A stretch of DNA of 64,000 bases from Spirochaetales bacterium (GTDB taxonomy: Bacteria > Spirochaetota > Spirochaetia > JABMQR01). Positions 1-8,085 of the stretch are shown in pieces. The DNA lies in assembly GCA_018399255.1 (NCBI GenBank), contig JAGYPA010000004.1:1-64000 (forward strand), in the 5' to 3' direction. Both the position numbers and the translations under genes were made by a program. Numbering within the stretch: position 1 is the stretch's first letter; each line of letters opens with the position of its first letter. The notes beneath the pieces are model-generated. The model worked only from the letters and a program-made list of their open reading frames with translations. It searched no databases and was not told the origin of the DNA.

Positions 1-641
1 GCCTCGATATGAATGAAGACAACCTCAAAGAGCTCGAAAGTGTCTGTAAAGACGCAGGTTATGACGTTATCACCAAATGTATAAACATCACCGAAACTGA
101 TAAACTTGTTGCAATGATCGAGGAACTTGCCGCCGAGCACGGAGGCATAGGGATTCTGGTCAACAATGCCGGCATCACACGCGATAAACTGATGATGCAG
201 ATGGACGCGGCTGATTTTGATTCAGTCATAGACGTTAATCTCAAGGCCTCGTTTATGGCAACCAAGGCAGCGCTGCGTTCCATGGTCAGAAATAAATTCG
301 GCAGATTGGTGCATATTGCTTCTGTTGCAGGAGTTATGGGCCAGGCCGGTTCAGCCAATTACGCCGCGAGCAAGTCCGCTCTGATAGGTATGAGCAAGAG
401 TATCGCCCGTGAGGTTTCAAAGAAAAATGTTACCTCAAACTGCATCGCTCCGGGCTTTATTGAAACAGAAATGACCAAAGATCTGCCCGACGTGGTAAAA
501 AACGCCGCCAAAGCGGTAATTCCGGCCCGTAAATACGGTCAACCGGAGGACGTTGCACGTGCTGTGGCTTTCTTTGCAGACGATAACAGCAGCTATATCA
601 CCGGCCAGGTTTTGTGCGTGGACGGCGGAATGGCAATGTAA
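1..641 (+). CDS. fabG: 3-oxoacyl-[ACP] reductase FabG, 5'-truncated
   Basis: NADPH-dependent reductase of type II fatty acid synthesis, which reduces 3-oxoacyl-ACP to 3-hydroxyacyl-ACP in the cytosol. The reading frame is open from base 3 at the window edge, so the N-terminal Rossmann TGxxxGxG motif and about 40 residues lie outside. Visible SDR-family landmarks are the NNAG motif (163-174), the catalytic Ser region, YxxxK (from about 360) and the C-terminal 'ITGQVLCVDGGMAM', typical of FabG. It is followed by acpP and fabF, a classical fab cluster order. The internal ATG at base 9 is not the true start because it falls in the middle of the fold. Confidence 0.93.
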   Translation, partial: LDMNEDNLKELESVCKDAGYDVITKCINITETDKLVAMIEELAAEHGGIGILVNNAGITRDKLMMQMDAADFDSVIDVNLKASFMATKAALRSMVRNKFGRLVHIASVAGVMGQAGSANYAASKSALIGMSKSIAREVSKKNVTSNCIAPGFIETEMTKDLPDVVKNAAKAVIPARKYGQPEDVARAVAFFADDNSSYITGQVLCVDGGMAM

Positions 642-759
642 AAAATATATTTTTGTTGCAAAATAATGGCGGTTGGGTATATTACCGCCCAAATTGAAAT
701 TACGTTAATAGAAATTAAATTAAAAAAGAATAGTATCTAAATATTTCAGGAGAGTCAAA

Positions 760-1005
760 GTGGACCGTAATGAAGTTACAGAAAAAGTAATCGAGATAGT
801 AAGCGAACAGATGGGCGTTGACGCGGAAACAGTAACACCGGAAACATCTTTTATCAATGATCTAAATGCAGATTCACTTGATACGGTAGAGCTGGTAATG
901 GAATTCGAAGATGCATTCGGTATGAGCATTCCGGATGAAGAAGCTGAGAAGATCCAGACAGTCGGCGCAGCTGTTGATTATATAATGACAGTAGTCGAAA
1001 AGTAA
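760..1005 (+). CDS. acpP: acyl carrier protein
   Basis: Small acidic carrier (81 aa) that holds growing acyl chains on a 4'-phosphopantetheine arm. The attachment serine is Ser39 in the signature [16 protein letters not shown] chose the GTG start because GGAG lies 8 bases upstream and the N-terminus aligns with the family. It sits 118 bases after fabG and 19 bases before fabF. The helix II/III sequence ([20 protein letters not shown]) is of the kind I associate with Planctomycetota/Lentisphaerota and differs from the Treponema ACPs I remember. That is a recollection, not a search. Confidence 0.95.
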   Translation: MDRNEVTEKVIEIVSEQMGVDAETVTPETSFINDLNADSLDTVELVMEFEDAFGMSIPDEEAEKIQTVGAAVDYIMTVVEK

Positions 1006-1024
1006 TATTAGAATCTCTTTAATT

Positions 1025-2269
1025 ATGAATAAACGTCGAGTAGTAATAACCGGTATGGGCTGTGTAACAGCCCTTGGAGAAACAGCGGACACACTCTATG
1101 AAAATGTTTGCAGCGGCAAGAGTGGAGTCTCCCCAATTGAAAGATTTGATACGACCGACTATCCTGTCAGGTTTGGCGGCGAGGTCAAAGCATTCAATCC
1201 GGATGATTACATAAACCACAGAGAGGCCAAGCGGCTTGACCCGTTCAGTCAGTACGCGGTTGCCTCAGCGATAACCGCGGCAAAAGACAGCGGTATTGAA
1301 TTTGACGAAGAGCTGGCTCTTCGCAGCGGGGTAATCATCGGTACCGGTATCGGCGGAATTATTGAGATTGAGGCTCAACATATAAGGCTGTTGGAAAAGG
1401 GCCCGGGAAAGGTTTCGCCTTTCTGCGTGCCTAAACTTATGGGCAACGCTGCAAGCGGCAACGTTTCCATACAGCTTGGAATAAAAGGGCCCAACATGTG
1501 CATCATAAGCGCATGCGCCTCGGCGGCACACGCTATGGGCGAATCCTATAACCAGATAGCATTCGGCAGGGCGGATGTCGTTGTAACCGGCGGCTCCGAG
1601 GCGGCGGTCAGTCCGGTTGGGCTGGCCTCGTTCTGTGCCTTGCGGTCATTGAGCACCCGCAATGATGACCCGGAAAAGGCATCAAGGCCGTTTGACGTTG
1701 AACGTGACGGGTTTGTACTCAGCGAGGGCGCCGGGGTTCTGATTTTTGAAGAATATGAACATGCCGTAAAACGCGGCGCGAAAATATATGCCGAGGTGCT
1801 CGGATATGCCGCTACAGGCGACGCACATCATATAACTGCGCCGCTGCCGGACGGTTCCGGTGCGGCACGCGGCATGAAACTGGCAATGCAAGACGCCGCA
1901 GTCAACCCTGCTGACATAGATTACATCAATGCCCACGGTACAAGCACTGAGCTCAACGACATCGCCGAGACTATGGCGATACAGAGTGTATTCGGCGATC
2001 ATGCCAACAAGGTCGCACTGAGCTCGACAAAGAGCTGCACGGGGCATCTTCTCGGGGCAAGTGCGGCGGTTGAGATGATCATAACCGCTAAAGCTATTGA
2101 GAAGGGGATCATCCCTCTTACTGCTAATACCACAGAGGTTGACGAGAAATGCGGCCCCGATATGAATCATGTTATCGGTGAATCAAGACAGCAGCATATC
2201 AATATCGCCGCGAGCAACTCACTCGGCTTCGGCGGGCACAACGCAACTCTCATTATCGGCAGAGTCTAA
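1025..2269 (+). CDS. fabF: beta-ketoacyl-ACP synthase II
   Basis: Condensing enzyme that elongates acyl-ACP with malonyl-ACP. The 414-aa length is normal. The Cys-His-His triad is visible: Cys164 in SACASAAHAMG, His in NAHGTSTELND and His in KSCTGHLLGAS. The C-terminal NSLGFGGHNA motif is also present. No Shine-Dalgarno sequence is visible before the ATG (the upstream bases read aatctctttaatt), so translation may be coupled to acpP 19 bases upstream. It is the last gene of the fab cluster here; no plus-strand gene follows for about 880 bases. Confidence 0.95.
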   Translation: MNKRRVVITGMGCVTALGETADTLYENVCSGKSGVSPIERFDTTDYPVRFGGEVKAFNPDDYINHREAKRLDPFSQYAVASAITAAKDSGIEFDEELALRSGVIIGTGIGGIIEIEAQHIRLLEKGPGKVSPFCVPKLMGNAASGNVSIQLGIKGPNMCIISACASAAHAMGESYNQIAFGRADVVVTGGSEAAVSPVGLASFCALRSLSTRNDDPEKASRPFDVERDGFVLSEGAGVLIFEEYEHAVKRGAKIYAEVLGYAATGDAHHITAPLPDGSGAARGMKLAMQDAAVNPADIDYINAHGTSTELNDIAETMAIQSVFGDHANKVALSSTKSCTGHLLGASAAVEMIITAKAIEKGIIPLTANTTEVDEKCGPDMNHVIGESRQQHINIAASNSLGFGGHNATLIIGRV

Positions 2270-2672
2270 GCTGTTAAACGTTGATTTTTCCTGATATACG
2301 TTCAAACACAGGTGCCGTGCGGGCAGGGGATCCAGTGCGCGAAATCATGGATAATTAGCCACATCGTTGTTTACACCGATTATGATATATAATTCGCAAC
2401 ATATTGCGGCTTTTGACACTAATGGATACGAGGGCAATTCTTTGAATGTCACGCATTTTAAACAGTACCAATAAAAATGTTACATACTTCAGCAAAAATA
2501 TATTAACACAGGTTTAAGATTACATGGTTCAGGCGTTTACTTCATCTGCTAAAGGGCAAATAAGGCTAAATCAGAAGTTTGTCGTGGTCTCAGGGCTGTT
2601 TGAAAAGTTTACACCCTGCTGAGAGTTTAATTTTCCGGAGCATATAACTTTATTAAAAAAAGGAGTTGAAAA
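2270..2672 (+). other. intergenic region, no gene seen
   Basis: About 400 AT-rich bases between fabF and the minus-strand tRNA. No open frame with a ribosome binding site and no clear terminator for fabF is visible. If the contig is chimeric, the junction between the PVC-like fab cluster and the spirochaete-like remainder would most likely lie between here and hsp20. Confidence 0.6.
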
Positions 2673-2745
2673 TAGCGGGGACAGGACTCGAACCTGCGAC
2701 CTCCGGGTTATGAGCCCGACGAGCTGCCAACTGCTCTACCCTGCG
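2673..2745 (-). tRNA. initiator tRNA-fMet (CAU)
   Basis: Minus-strand cloverleaf. D-arm GAGC/GCTC; anticodon stem with three consecutive G-C pairs around loop CTCATAA (anticodon CAT); T-arm GCAGG-TTCGAGT-CCTGT. The three G-C pairs and the unpaired 1-72 position (C1, T72) are hallmarks of an initiator rather than an elongator tRNA. CCA is not encoded. The acceptor stem has an A4/C69 mismatch where initiators normally carry a G-C pair. Confidence 0.9.
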
Positions 2746-2948
2746 ACGACTAGCATTCTTTAACATCGAATGCGAGAGTAAACTTAACGAAAAAGAGCTC
2801 ATTAGTCAAGCGTCATTTCCTGATAACCGGAAAAAAAGCTTGGACAGCCGGAAAAAGCGATGTAATCGCATAAGAAGGAGTCGCTTTAGGCCGCAATTCA
2901 AAGATTTTATCACTATGTGTGTCAAAAAGAAACGCATGAAAACCCCAT

Positions 2949-2965
2949 TTGACCCACTGTGTCAA
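2949..2965. repeat. inverted repeat TTGAC-N7-GTCAA
   Basis: A perfect 5-bp inverted repeat with a 7-base spacer, about 200 bases upstream of hsp20 and 130 bases upstream of its sigma-54 promoter. The position would suit an enhancer-binding regulator, but a repeat this short can occur by chance. Confidence 0.3.
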
Positions 2966-3091
2966 TAATACCCATCGAGAAAGAAGGCCAAACCACAGCA
3001 AGGGGCCCGTGCGGGAAGAAGAAAATACAAAATGGCACGTAAATCCTTCTTATGAAAGTACATATAGAAATATATTAAATATCGGAAAAAG

Positions 3092-3108
3092 TTGGCACGG
3101 TATCTGCT
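3092..3108 (+). promoter_or_regulatory. sigma-54 (RpoN) promoter of hsp20
   Basis: TTGGCACG-GTAT-CTGCT matches the -24/-12 consensus YTGGCACGrNNNTTGCW at all but one specified position, with exact GG-to-GC spacing. It lies 45 bases upstream of the hsp20 ATG, which gives a leader of about 30 bases. No competing sigma-70 boxes are obvious. The match is seen in sequence; use by RpoN is inferred. Confidence 0.7.
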
Positions 3109-3152
3109 TATATACTGACATAACAATAAGCAGTAACACTTGGAGGTGTATA

Positions 3153-3638
3153 ATGAAATACGTAGTAACAAGAAAACCCTATAATTCAGTTAATTCAATC
3201 CGTGAGTTCGACCGGATATTCAACAGCTTCTGGAACGAACTTCCGTCAGTACCCAAGGTGCGCAGCCCGCGAGTAGACATCCGGGAAAGAGAAGGTGAGT
3301 ACCTGCTGGAAGCGGAACTTCCGGGACTTACAGAAAAGGATGTTGAGGTTAACGTTGAAAAGCATATTCTGACGATTTCTTCAATTCAACCCGCAGCTGA
3401 AGAGAAAGCAGCTGAAGAGAAAGCTGAAGTGAAAGCAGAAGTGAAAAAAGAAGCCTTCCAGGAACAGTTCCTTGTTCGTGAGATCGGAAGATCCTCATTC
3501 CATAGAAGCTTCAAGCTTCCCGAAGGTGTTTCAGAAGAAGCGATAAAAGCCGAATTCAAAAACGGCATTCTCACTCTGGTCATACCGAAGCTTCCCGCAC
3601 AGCAGCCGAAGAAAATTGAAGTGAAGCTGGCCTCGTAA
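3153..3638 (+). CDS. small heat shock protein Hsp20 (alpha-crystallin family)
   Basis: ATP-independent holdase that binds unfolding proteins in the cytosol. It has 161 aa and begins at an ATG preceded by GGAGG. The alpha-crystallin domain starts near residue 45 (PRVDIREREGEYLLEAELPG) and ends with the GILTLVIPK strand that carries the conserved I/V-x-I/V-like tail. Between the strand 'HILTISS' and the strand 'FLVREIGRSSFHRSFKLPE' there is an unusually long, charged loop of A/E/K repeats (residues 81-98), where family members have a short dimerisation loop. Longer frames starting upstream at 2949 lack a ribosome binding site and family similarity. The gene stands alone, probably under sigma-54 control, and lies near clpB. 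Confidence 0.93.
   Translation: MKYVVTRKPYNSVNSIREFDRIFNSFWNELPSVPKVRSPRVDIREREGEYLLEAELPGLTEKDVEVNVEKHILTISSIQPAAEEKAAEEKAEVKAEVKKEAFQEQFLVREIGRSSFHRSFKLPEGVSEEAIKAEFKNGILTLVIPKLPAQQPKKIEVKLAS
3393..3446 (+). repeat. in-frame tandem repeats inside hsp20
   Basis: Two exact copies of the 15-mer GCAGCTGAAGAGAAA are followed by two near-identical 12-mers (GCTGAAGTGAAA and GCAGAAGTGAAA). They encode AAEEK-AAEEK-AEVK-AEVK. All units are multiples of three, so copy-number change would alter loop length without breaking the frame. Confidence 0.9.
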
Positions 3639-3705
3639 GAGCCTCGTAAAGGCCCCGCAAGAGCCTTACAAGAGAAGGAGCCCGCGGCCCATCGGTAATG
3701 CAAAT

Positions 3706-3746
3706 AAAAAAGCCCGTTCGGAAGATAACCTCAACCGGGCGGGCTT
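3706..3746 (-). terminator. intrinsic terminator of the minus-strand lipoprotein gene
   Basis: Read on the minus strand, an AGCCCG/CGGGCT stem with an inner CCG/CGG pair block is followed by TTTTTT. It lies 35 bases past the lipoprotein stop codon. It may also slow hsp20 transcripts from the other side, but the uridine run is on the minus-strand side. Confidence 0.8.
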
Positions 3747-3780
3747 ATACTGAACAGACGAAGACGCAGTACCGACAGAG

Positions 3781-4524
3781 CTACCAGGTAACAGTTTTTC
3801 TGATCGGCTCAGCCAGAAGCAGAAAGTCCAGCATAGGGATGTTAAAGATAATTTCATTTGGAGCCCGGAGCTTGCCTCCCTTTTGGGAGATAATCGGATG
3901 ATCGGTAATAATGACCACCTCGATGAAGGAGCGCCGCAGAGAAGGGGGTCCCTCATCACCCAGAGCGAAACTGATCATATCAATATAATCCTCTTCGCTG
4001 ACCCCGATATTCTCTTCCGGACCGAACATGGCAAATTCGGGATCCTCGAGAAGGGGAATAAGCTTTTTAAGCTGGTAGTAATTTTCAATATCTATATAAA
4101 TATTCAGGTTCTGGACAAACCCCCGCTTTTCATAGGTGAAGACGGAGATAGTTTCGTTCTTTTCCTCCTCTTCCCTCAGTTCGTTGAAGAATTCCTCAAG
4201 ATCGCTGAAGTTGAAGCTGCCGGTATAAAAATTGTCATTGACTTTATTGAAAACTGCATCTGAAGTGTATTCGGAAGTATTCAGGTCGATAGCCAGCTCG
4301 TCCAGGTTTTCCTGGGTCACATCAGTATCCTCTTCCGCGAATACCTGGAAATCCTTAACCACCTCGATGAAGTAGTCTTCGATTTCTATCTCGAAAGAGG
4401 CATTGCCGGACTCGTCGACATGGACTACAAGTTCCTGCTTTACCGTACAGGATGAAGCTGCTGCAAGAACGGCCGCGGCAAAAAATATATGCAGGATATG
4501 GCGAAGGAGTGAATTTTTATACAT
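3781..4524 (-). CDS. putative lipoprotein of unknown function
   Basis: A 247-aa protein with an N-terminal signal segment (LLRHILHIFFAAAVLAAASSC) ending in a lipobox-like A-S-S-C. Cys26 would be lipidated; Lnt, which completes lipidation, is encoded at 59014-60675. The mature part is acidic (about residues 80-190 are rich in E/D) and contains no catalytic motif I recognise. The ATG at 4524 is preceded by AAGG at about 9 bases; a TTG nine bases earlier is an alternative. The gene is divergent from clpB and has its own terminator, so it is probably monocistronic. Export and lipidation are inferred from the signal; the function is unknown. Confidence 0.8.
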   Translation of the reverse strand: MYKNSLLRHILHIFFAAAVLAAASSCTVKQELVVHVDESGNASFEIEIEDYFIEVVKDFQVFAEEDTDVTQENLDELAIDLNTSEYTSDAVFNKVNDNFYTGSFNFSDLEEFFNELREEEEKNETISVFTYEKRGFVQNLNIYIDIENYYQLKKLIPLLEDPEFAMFGPEENIGVSEEDYIDMISFALGDEGPPSLRRSFIEVVIITDHPIISQKGGKLRAPNEIIFNIPMLDFLLLAEPIRKTVTW

Positions 4525-4538
4525 GGTAATCAACCTTA

Positions 4539-4544
4539 ATTATA
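4539..4544 (-). promoter_or_regulatory. possible -10 box of the lipoprotein gene
   Basis: A perfect TATAAT on the minus strand ends 14 bases before the lipoprotein ATG. Initiation 7 bases downstream would leave a leader of only about 8 bases. No good -35 hexamer is seen at 17 bases, so this is tentative. Confidence 0.35.
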
Positions 4545-4781
4545 CGTGTAGCCCATACAGGCCGGAATGTTCAATTACTTACTAAAATAACGGAATCTTG
4601 ATTAGGTTACAAGTCCCTGGAGGAATCGAAAGCCGGAGAGACATCACAGACTTGCCGCACAGGTAAGGCATCAGTATCTTGATATTGCACCATAATACAC
4701 AGCCCGACAGCTGGACAAAACACACAGCCCGATACCTGATGGAAAATGATTTGCAAAGCTTGCCCTATAAGGAGCAGAATT

Positions 4782-7376
4782 ATGAGAATAGATAAAATGA
4801 CCGTAAAACTGCAGGAAATCCTGCAGGAAGCTGATTCCGCAGCAAAGGACCACAATCACAGCCAGATAGGCACCGAGCACCTGGCCTATGCGCTGGTAAC
4901 CCAGAAAGACGGCGTTGCTGCCCCGCTGCTCACTCGTATAGGGGTCAATGGGGCCGGAGTGGCATCGGCATTGGAGAAGCGCCTGAAATCTTTGCCCAGG
5001 GCCTACGGAGCCCAGGCCCAGCCAGGTCTTTCCCCTGAAGCTGCAGCAGTGCTCACCGCGGCCGAAAAAGAGGCCGCAGCCCTCAAAGATGAATATACCA
5101 GTACCGAACACCTCATGCTTGCCCTGGTAAAAGGCAGCGGACCGGCAGCCGATATCATGAAGCAGGCCGGCATCAATGTCCGCAGTATCCTCCAGGCTCT
5201 GCAGGGAATCCGGGGCAGCCAGCGGGTAACCGACCAGAACCCCGAAGGAAAATATCAGGCCCTGGAAAAATACTGCCTTGACCTTACCGCCCTGGCAAAA
5301 CAGGAAAAACTGGATCCGGTAATAGGACGCGATGAAGAAATCCGCCGGGTGATGCAGGTCCTCTCGCGGAGAACCAAGAACAACCCCGTCCTCATTGGGG
5401 AACCCGGAGTGGGAAAGACCGCTATAGCCGAAGGATTAGCCCGAAGAATTGTTTCCGGGGACGTACCGGACCTGCTCAAGACAAAAAAACTGCTCACCCT
5501 GGATTTAGGAGCCCTCGTTGCCGGAGCCAAATTCCGGGGAGAGTTTGAGGAGCGCCTGAAAGCCGTAATCCAGGAAGTTACCGCATCGGACGGAGAGATC
5601 ATACTCTTTATCGATGAGCTGCATACCCTTGTCGGCGCAGGAGCGGCAGAGGGCTCCACGGATGCATCGAACCTGCTCAAACCAGCCCTTGCCCGGGGAG
5701 AGCTGCGGGCTATCGGAGCAACAACCCTCAATGAGTTCAGAAAGTATATCGAAAAAGATCCCGCCCTCGAACGCCGGTTTCAGCCGGTACTGGTCAGCGA
5801 ACCTTCCGTAGAGTCGACAGTCGCCATTCTGCGCGGACTCAAGGAGCGCTATGAAGTCCACCACGGGGTCAGAATAAAAGATGAAGCCATCATTGCCGCG
5901 GCAGCCCTCTCCGACAGATATATCACAGCACGCTTTCTGCCGGACAAAGCAATCGACCTCGTAGATGAAGCGGCGAGCCGCATAAAGATGGAAATAGAAA
6001 GCCAGCCCCTCGAACTCGATCAGATAGACCGGAAAATACTTCAGCTCAATATAGAAAAACAGGCTCTGGGGGCGGAAGAAGATAAAGCCTCACGGGAGCG
6101 CCTGGGAAAAATTGAGGCAGAACTGGCAGAACTCAAAGCAAAGCACGCAGTCATGCACCTGCAGTGGAAAAACGAAAAAGAGGTTATCGACAGCCTCCGG
6201 AAAATGAAGGCGGAAATGGAGCAGCTGAAAACCGAGGAGCTTCAGATTGAACGCAGCGGCAATCTTGCCCGGGCGGCGGAAATCAAGCATGGTCTCATCC
6301 CCAACCTCTCTTCTGCAATCGAAAAGAAAAGTGAGGAACTGGCCGGAATTCAGACTGGTCAGCAGCTGTTGCGGGAAGAAGTTTCCGAAGAGGATATTGC
6401 GCGGGTTGTCTCCAGTTGGACCGGAATTCCCGTCTCGAAAATGCTCACCTCGGAGCTGCAGAAATTTCTCGAACTGGAAAAAATTCTCAGCCGCAGAGTA
6501 GTCGGTCAGGAGGAGGCCATCCGGAAAGTATCGGACGCCGTCCGCCGCAATAAAACCGGAATCTCCGACGAGGGCAGACCGCTGGGATCCTTTATTTTTA
6601 TCGGACCCACCGGGGTAGGGAAAACCGAGCTGGCAAAAACTCTGGCTGCCTTCCTTTTTGATGATGAACGGGCCCTTACCCGGATCGACATGAGCGAATA
6701 TATGGAAAAGCACACCGTGTCACGACTGATAGGTGCGCCTCCGGGCTATGTGGGCTACGATCAGGGCGGGCAGCTTACCGAAGCCGTCCGCAGACGCCCG
6801 TATTCGGTCATTCTCTTTGATGAGATAGAAAAAGCGCATCCCGATGTATTCAACGTTCTGCTTCAGCTTCTCGACGATGGACGCCTGACAGATGGACAGG
6901 GGCATGTGGTAGATTTCCGCAATACCATAATTATCATGACAAGCAATCTTGGAAGCGACCTGCTGGTCAATGCGGAGAATTTTGATGAAGTCAGGCTGCA
7001 GGTATTCGGTCTGCTGAGGACCACCTTCAAACCCGAGTTCCTGAACCGGATCGATGATATCATTCCATTCAGCCGCCTGGACAGGAGTCAGGTTGATGCT
7101 ATAGTCATGCTGCAGTTGGATTTACTCCAGGATCGCCTCAAGGGCCGTAAAATGGCGCTCCATTATACTGATGCCGCACTCAAGGCGATATCGTCCCAGG
7201 GGTATGATCCTGCGTTTGGAGCCCGTCCGGTCAAGCGCGCCGTTCAGGAGCTGGTGCAGAATGCCCTCGCAAAGAAGATACTTGACGGATCGGTATCAGA
7301 TGGGGATACCGTGGAAATTGATTATGCTGGAGGGGGAGAAGGTTCCGAGACGAGTCTTACGTTCACGGTTCGCTGA
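4782..7376 (+). CDS. clpB: ATP-dependent disaggregase ClpB
   Basis: Hexameric AAA+ chaperone that pulls polypeptides out of aggregates together with DnaK/DnaJ/GrpE, which are encoded at 48.6-52.5 kb. The 864-aa length is normal. Domain order: Clp_N double repeat (residues 1-145), NBD1 with Walker A GEPGVGKT and Walker [11 protein letters not shown], a coiled-coil M-domain (about 400-520), NBD2 with GPTGVGKT and [12 protein letters not shown], then the D2-small domain. I chose the ATG at 4782 because AAGGAG lies 7 bases upstream; a frame starting 36 bases earlier lacks a binding site. I did not find a CIRCE or sigma-32-type promoter upstream. The 3' end overlaps the convergent MobA-like gene by 14 bases. 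Confidence 0.97.
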   Translation: MRIDKMTVKLQEILQEADSAAKDHNHSQIGTEHLAYALVTQKDGVAAPLLTRIGVNGAGVASALEKRLKSLPRAYGAQAQPGLSPEAAAVLTAAEKEAAALKDEYTSTEHLMLALVKGSGPAADIMKQAGINVRSILQALQGIRGSQRVTDQNPEGKYQALEKYCLDLTALAKQEKLDPVIGRDEEIRRVMQVLSRRTKNNPVLIGEPGVGKTAIAEGLARRIVSGDVPDLLKTKKLLTLDLGALVAGAKFRGEFEERLKAVIQEVTASDGEIILFIDELHTLVGAGAAEGSTDASNLLKPALARGELRAIGATTLNEFRKYIEKDPALERRFQPVLVSEPSVESTVAILRGLKERYEVHHGVRIKDEAIIAAAALSDRYITARFLPDKAIDLVDEAASRIKMEIESQPLELDQIDRKILQLNIEKQALGAEEDKASRERLGKIEAELAELKAKHAVMHLQWKNEKEVIDSLRKMKAEMEQLKTEELQIERSGNLARAAEIKHGLIPNLSSAIEKKSEELAGIQTGQQLLREEVSEEDIARVVSSWTGIPVSKMLTSELQKFLELEKILSRRVVGQEEAIRKVSDAVRRNKTGISDEGRPLGSFIFIGPTGVGKTELAKTLAAFLFDDERALTRIDMSEYMEKHTVSRLIGAPPGYVGYDQGGQLTEAVRRRPYSVILFDEIEKAHPDVFNVLLQLLDDGRLTDGQGHVVDFRNTIIIMTSNLGSDLLVNAENFDEVRLQVFGLLRTTFKPEFLNRIDDIIPFSRLDRSQVDAIVMLQLDLLQDRLKGRKMALHYTDAALKAISSQGYDPAFGARPVKRAVQELVQNALAKKILDGSVSDGDTVEIDYAGGGEGSETSLTFTVR

Positions 7377-7974
7377 TCAGGGACCGGTAGGCTTCCGGGG
7401 TATCTATATCGGTAATATAGGCCGGGTCTTCCGTATCAAACTGCATACGTTGATGGTGCTGAAAGACGGTGCGCATAGAATCTTCGTCGCTGCAGCTGCT
7501 GATCGTTTTCAGCACCCGCCAGGAAAAAATTACGGGATGCCCGGGAATTCCCCGGCAGATCGGCTGCAGGATATCCGGACCTCTGAGCGAATGAAAGGCA
7601 TCGAGCAGTCTGCTGATATGGGAAGTGGTAAGCAGCGGCATATCGGCATGAAGAATAAAAAAATCCCGTACCCCCGTACCCGTACCCGTACCCGCCGCAG
7701 CCGCCGCAGCCCCGATCCGGATCGATGAGAACATGCCCCGTTCAAAATGGGGGTTGTACTGAAAAGAAAGCTGCTCTCTGCCCTCGAGGTGTTGAGTGAG
7801 GTGCTGAGTCAGCTCTCCGGCACGGTAGCCGGCAACCAGAATTATTCTGTCAGCCAGCGGAGCGGCGGCATCGATAACGTGTTCTATTATCGCTTTTCCG
7901 CAGTAGGGAAGGAGGGGTTTCCATTCATTCATTCTCGATGAGAGCCCGGCAGCGGGTATTATGCAGGTAAGCAT
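7363..7974 (-). CDS. MobA-like nucleotidyltransferase
   Basis: About 203 aa of the MobA/MocA family of NTP:molybdopterin or sugar nucleotidyltransferases. Seen: the N-terminal loop IIPAAGLSSRM, which binds the nucleotide, followed by the lysine-containing KPLLPYCGKA; GMFSSIRIG; and the metal-binding HADMPLL. A GTGTGTG stretch encoded by a hexanucleotide repeat is inserted just before the ADMP strand. The natural substrate cannot be told from sequence, and no molybdopterin genes are nearby. The start is uncertain: ATG at 7974 fits the family best, while a GTG at 7989 has GAGGGG too close. The gene converges on clpB and is divergent from DUF554. Confidence 0.8.
   Translation of the reverse strand: MLTCIIPAAGLSSRMNEWKPLLPYCGKAIIEHVIDAAAPLADRIILVAGYRAGELTQHLTQHLEGREQLSFQYNPHFERGMFSSIRIGAAAAAAGTGTGTGVRDFFILHADMPLLTTSHISRLLDAFHSLRGPDILQPICRGIPGHPVIFSWRVLKTISSCSDEDSMRTVFQHHQRMQFDTEDPAYITDIDTPEAYRSLISEP
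7665..7707. repeat. CCCGTA hexanucleotide tandem repeat
   Basis: Four copies of CCCGTA (the first separated from the rest by CC) are followed by GCAGCCGCC-type repeats, all inside the MobA-like gene. The three contiguous units encode Gly-Thr dipeptides, so unit gain or loss stays in frame. Confidence 0.85.
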
Positions 7975-8050
7975 GTCTGAGACTAGCACGTCCCCTCATT
8001 CTGGGCAAGATGCCTGAAAACAGCCCGGAAAAAAATATTGAGACTGATCA

Positions 8051-8079
8051 TTGCACGAGCTCCGCCGAATCAGTATAAT
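8051..8079 (+). promoter_or_regulatory. sigma-70 promoter directly abutting the DUF554 start codon
   Basis: TTGCAC, 17 bases, TATAAT. The -10 box ends 6 bases before the ATG at 8086, so the usual start point (+7) coincides with the A of that ATG. No Shine-Dalgarno sequence lies in between. Confidence 0.7.
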
Positions 8080-8085
8080 TTGCCG

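Noticed and set aside
2813-3001. 62-codon minus-strand frame between the tRNA and hsp20
   Set aside because: No start signal, no recognisable product and it spans an apparent intergenic region.
2949-3152. Upstream extension of hsp20
   Set aside because: TTG start without a ribosome binding site, and it would place the sigma-54 promoter inside the coding region; homologues start at 3153.
6090-6713. 207-codon minus-strand frame inside clpB
   Set aside because: Shadow of the clpB reading frame; no start signal and the clpB protein is complete here.
7171-7728. 185-codon plus-strand frame across the end of clpB and the MobA-like gene
   Set aside because: Arginine-rich composition from opposite-frame translation; the two real genes explain this DNA.
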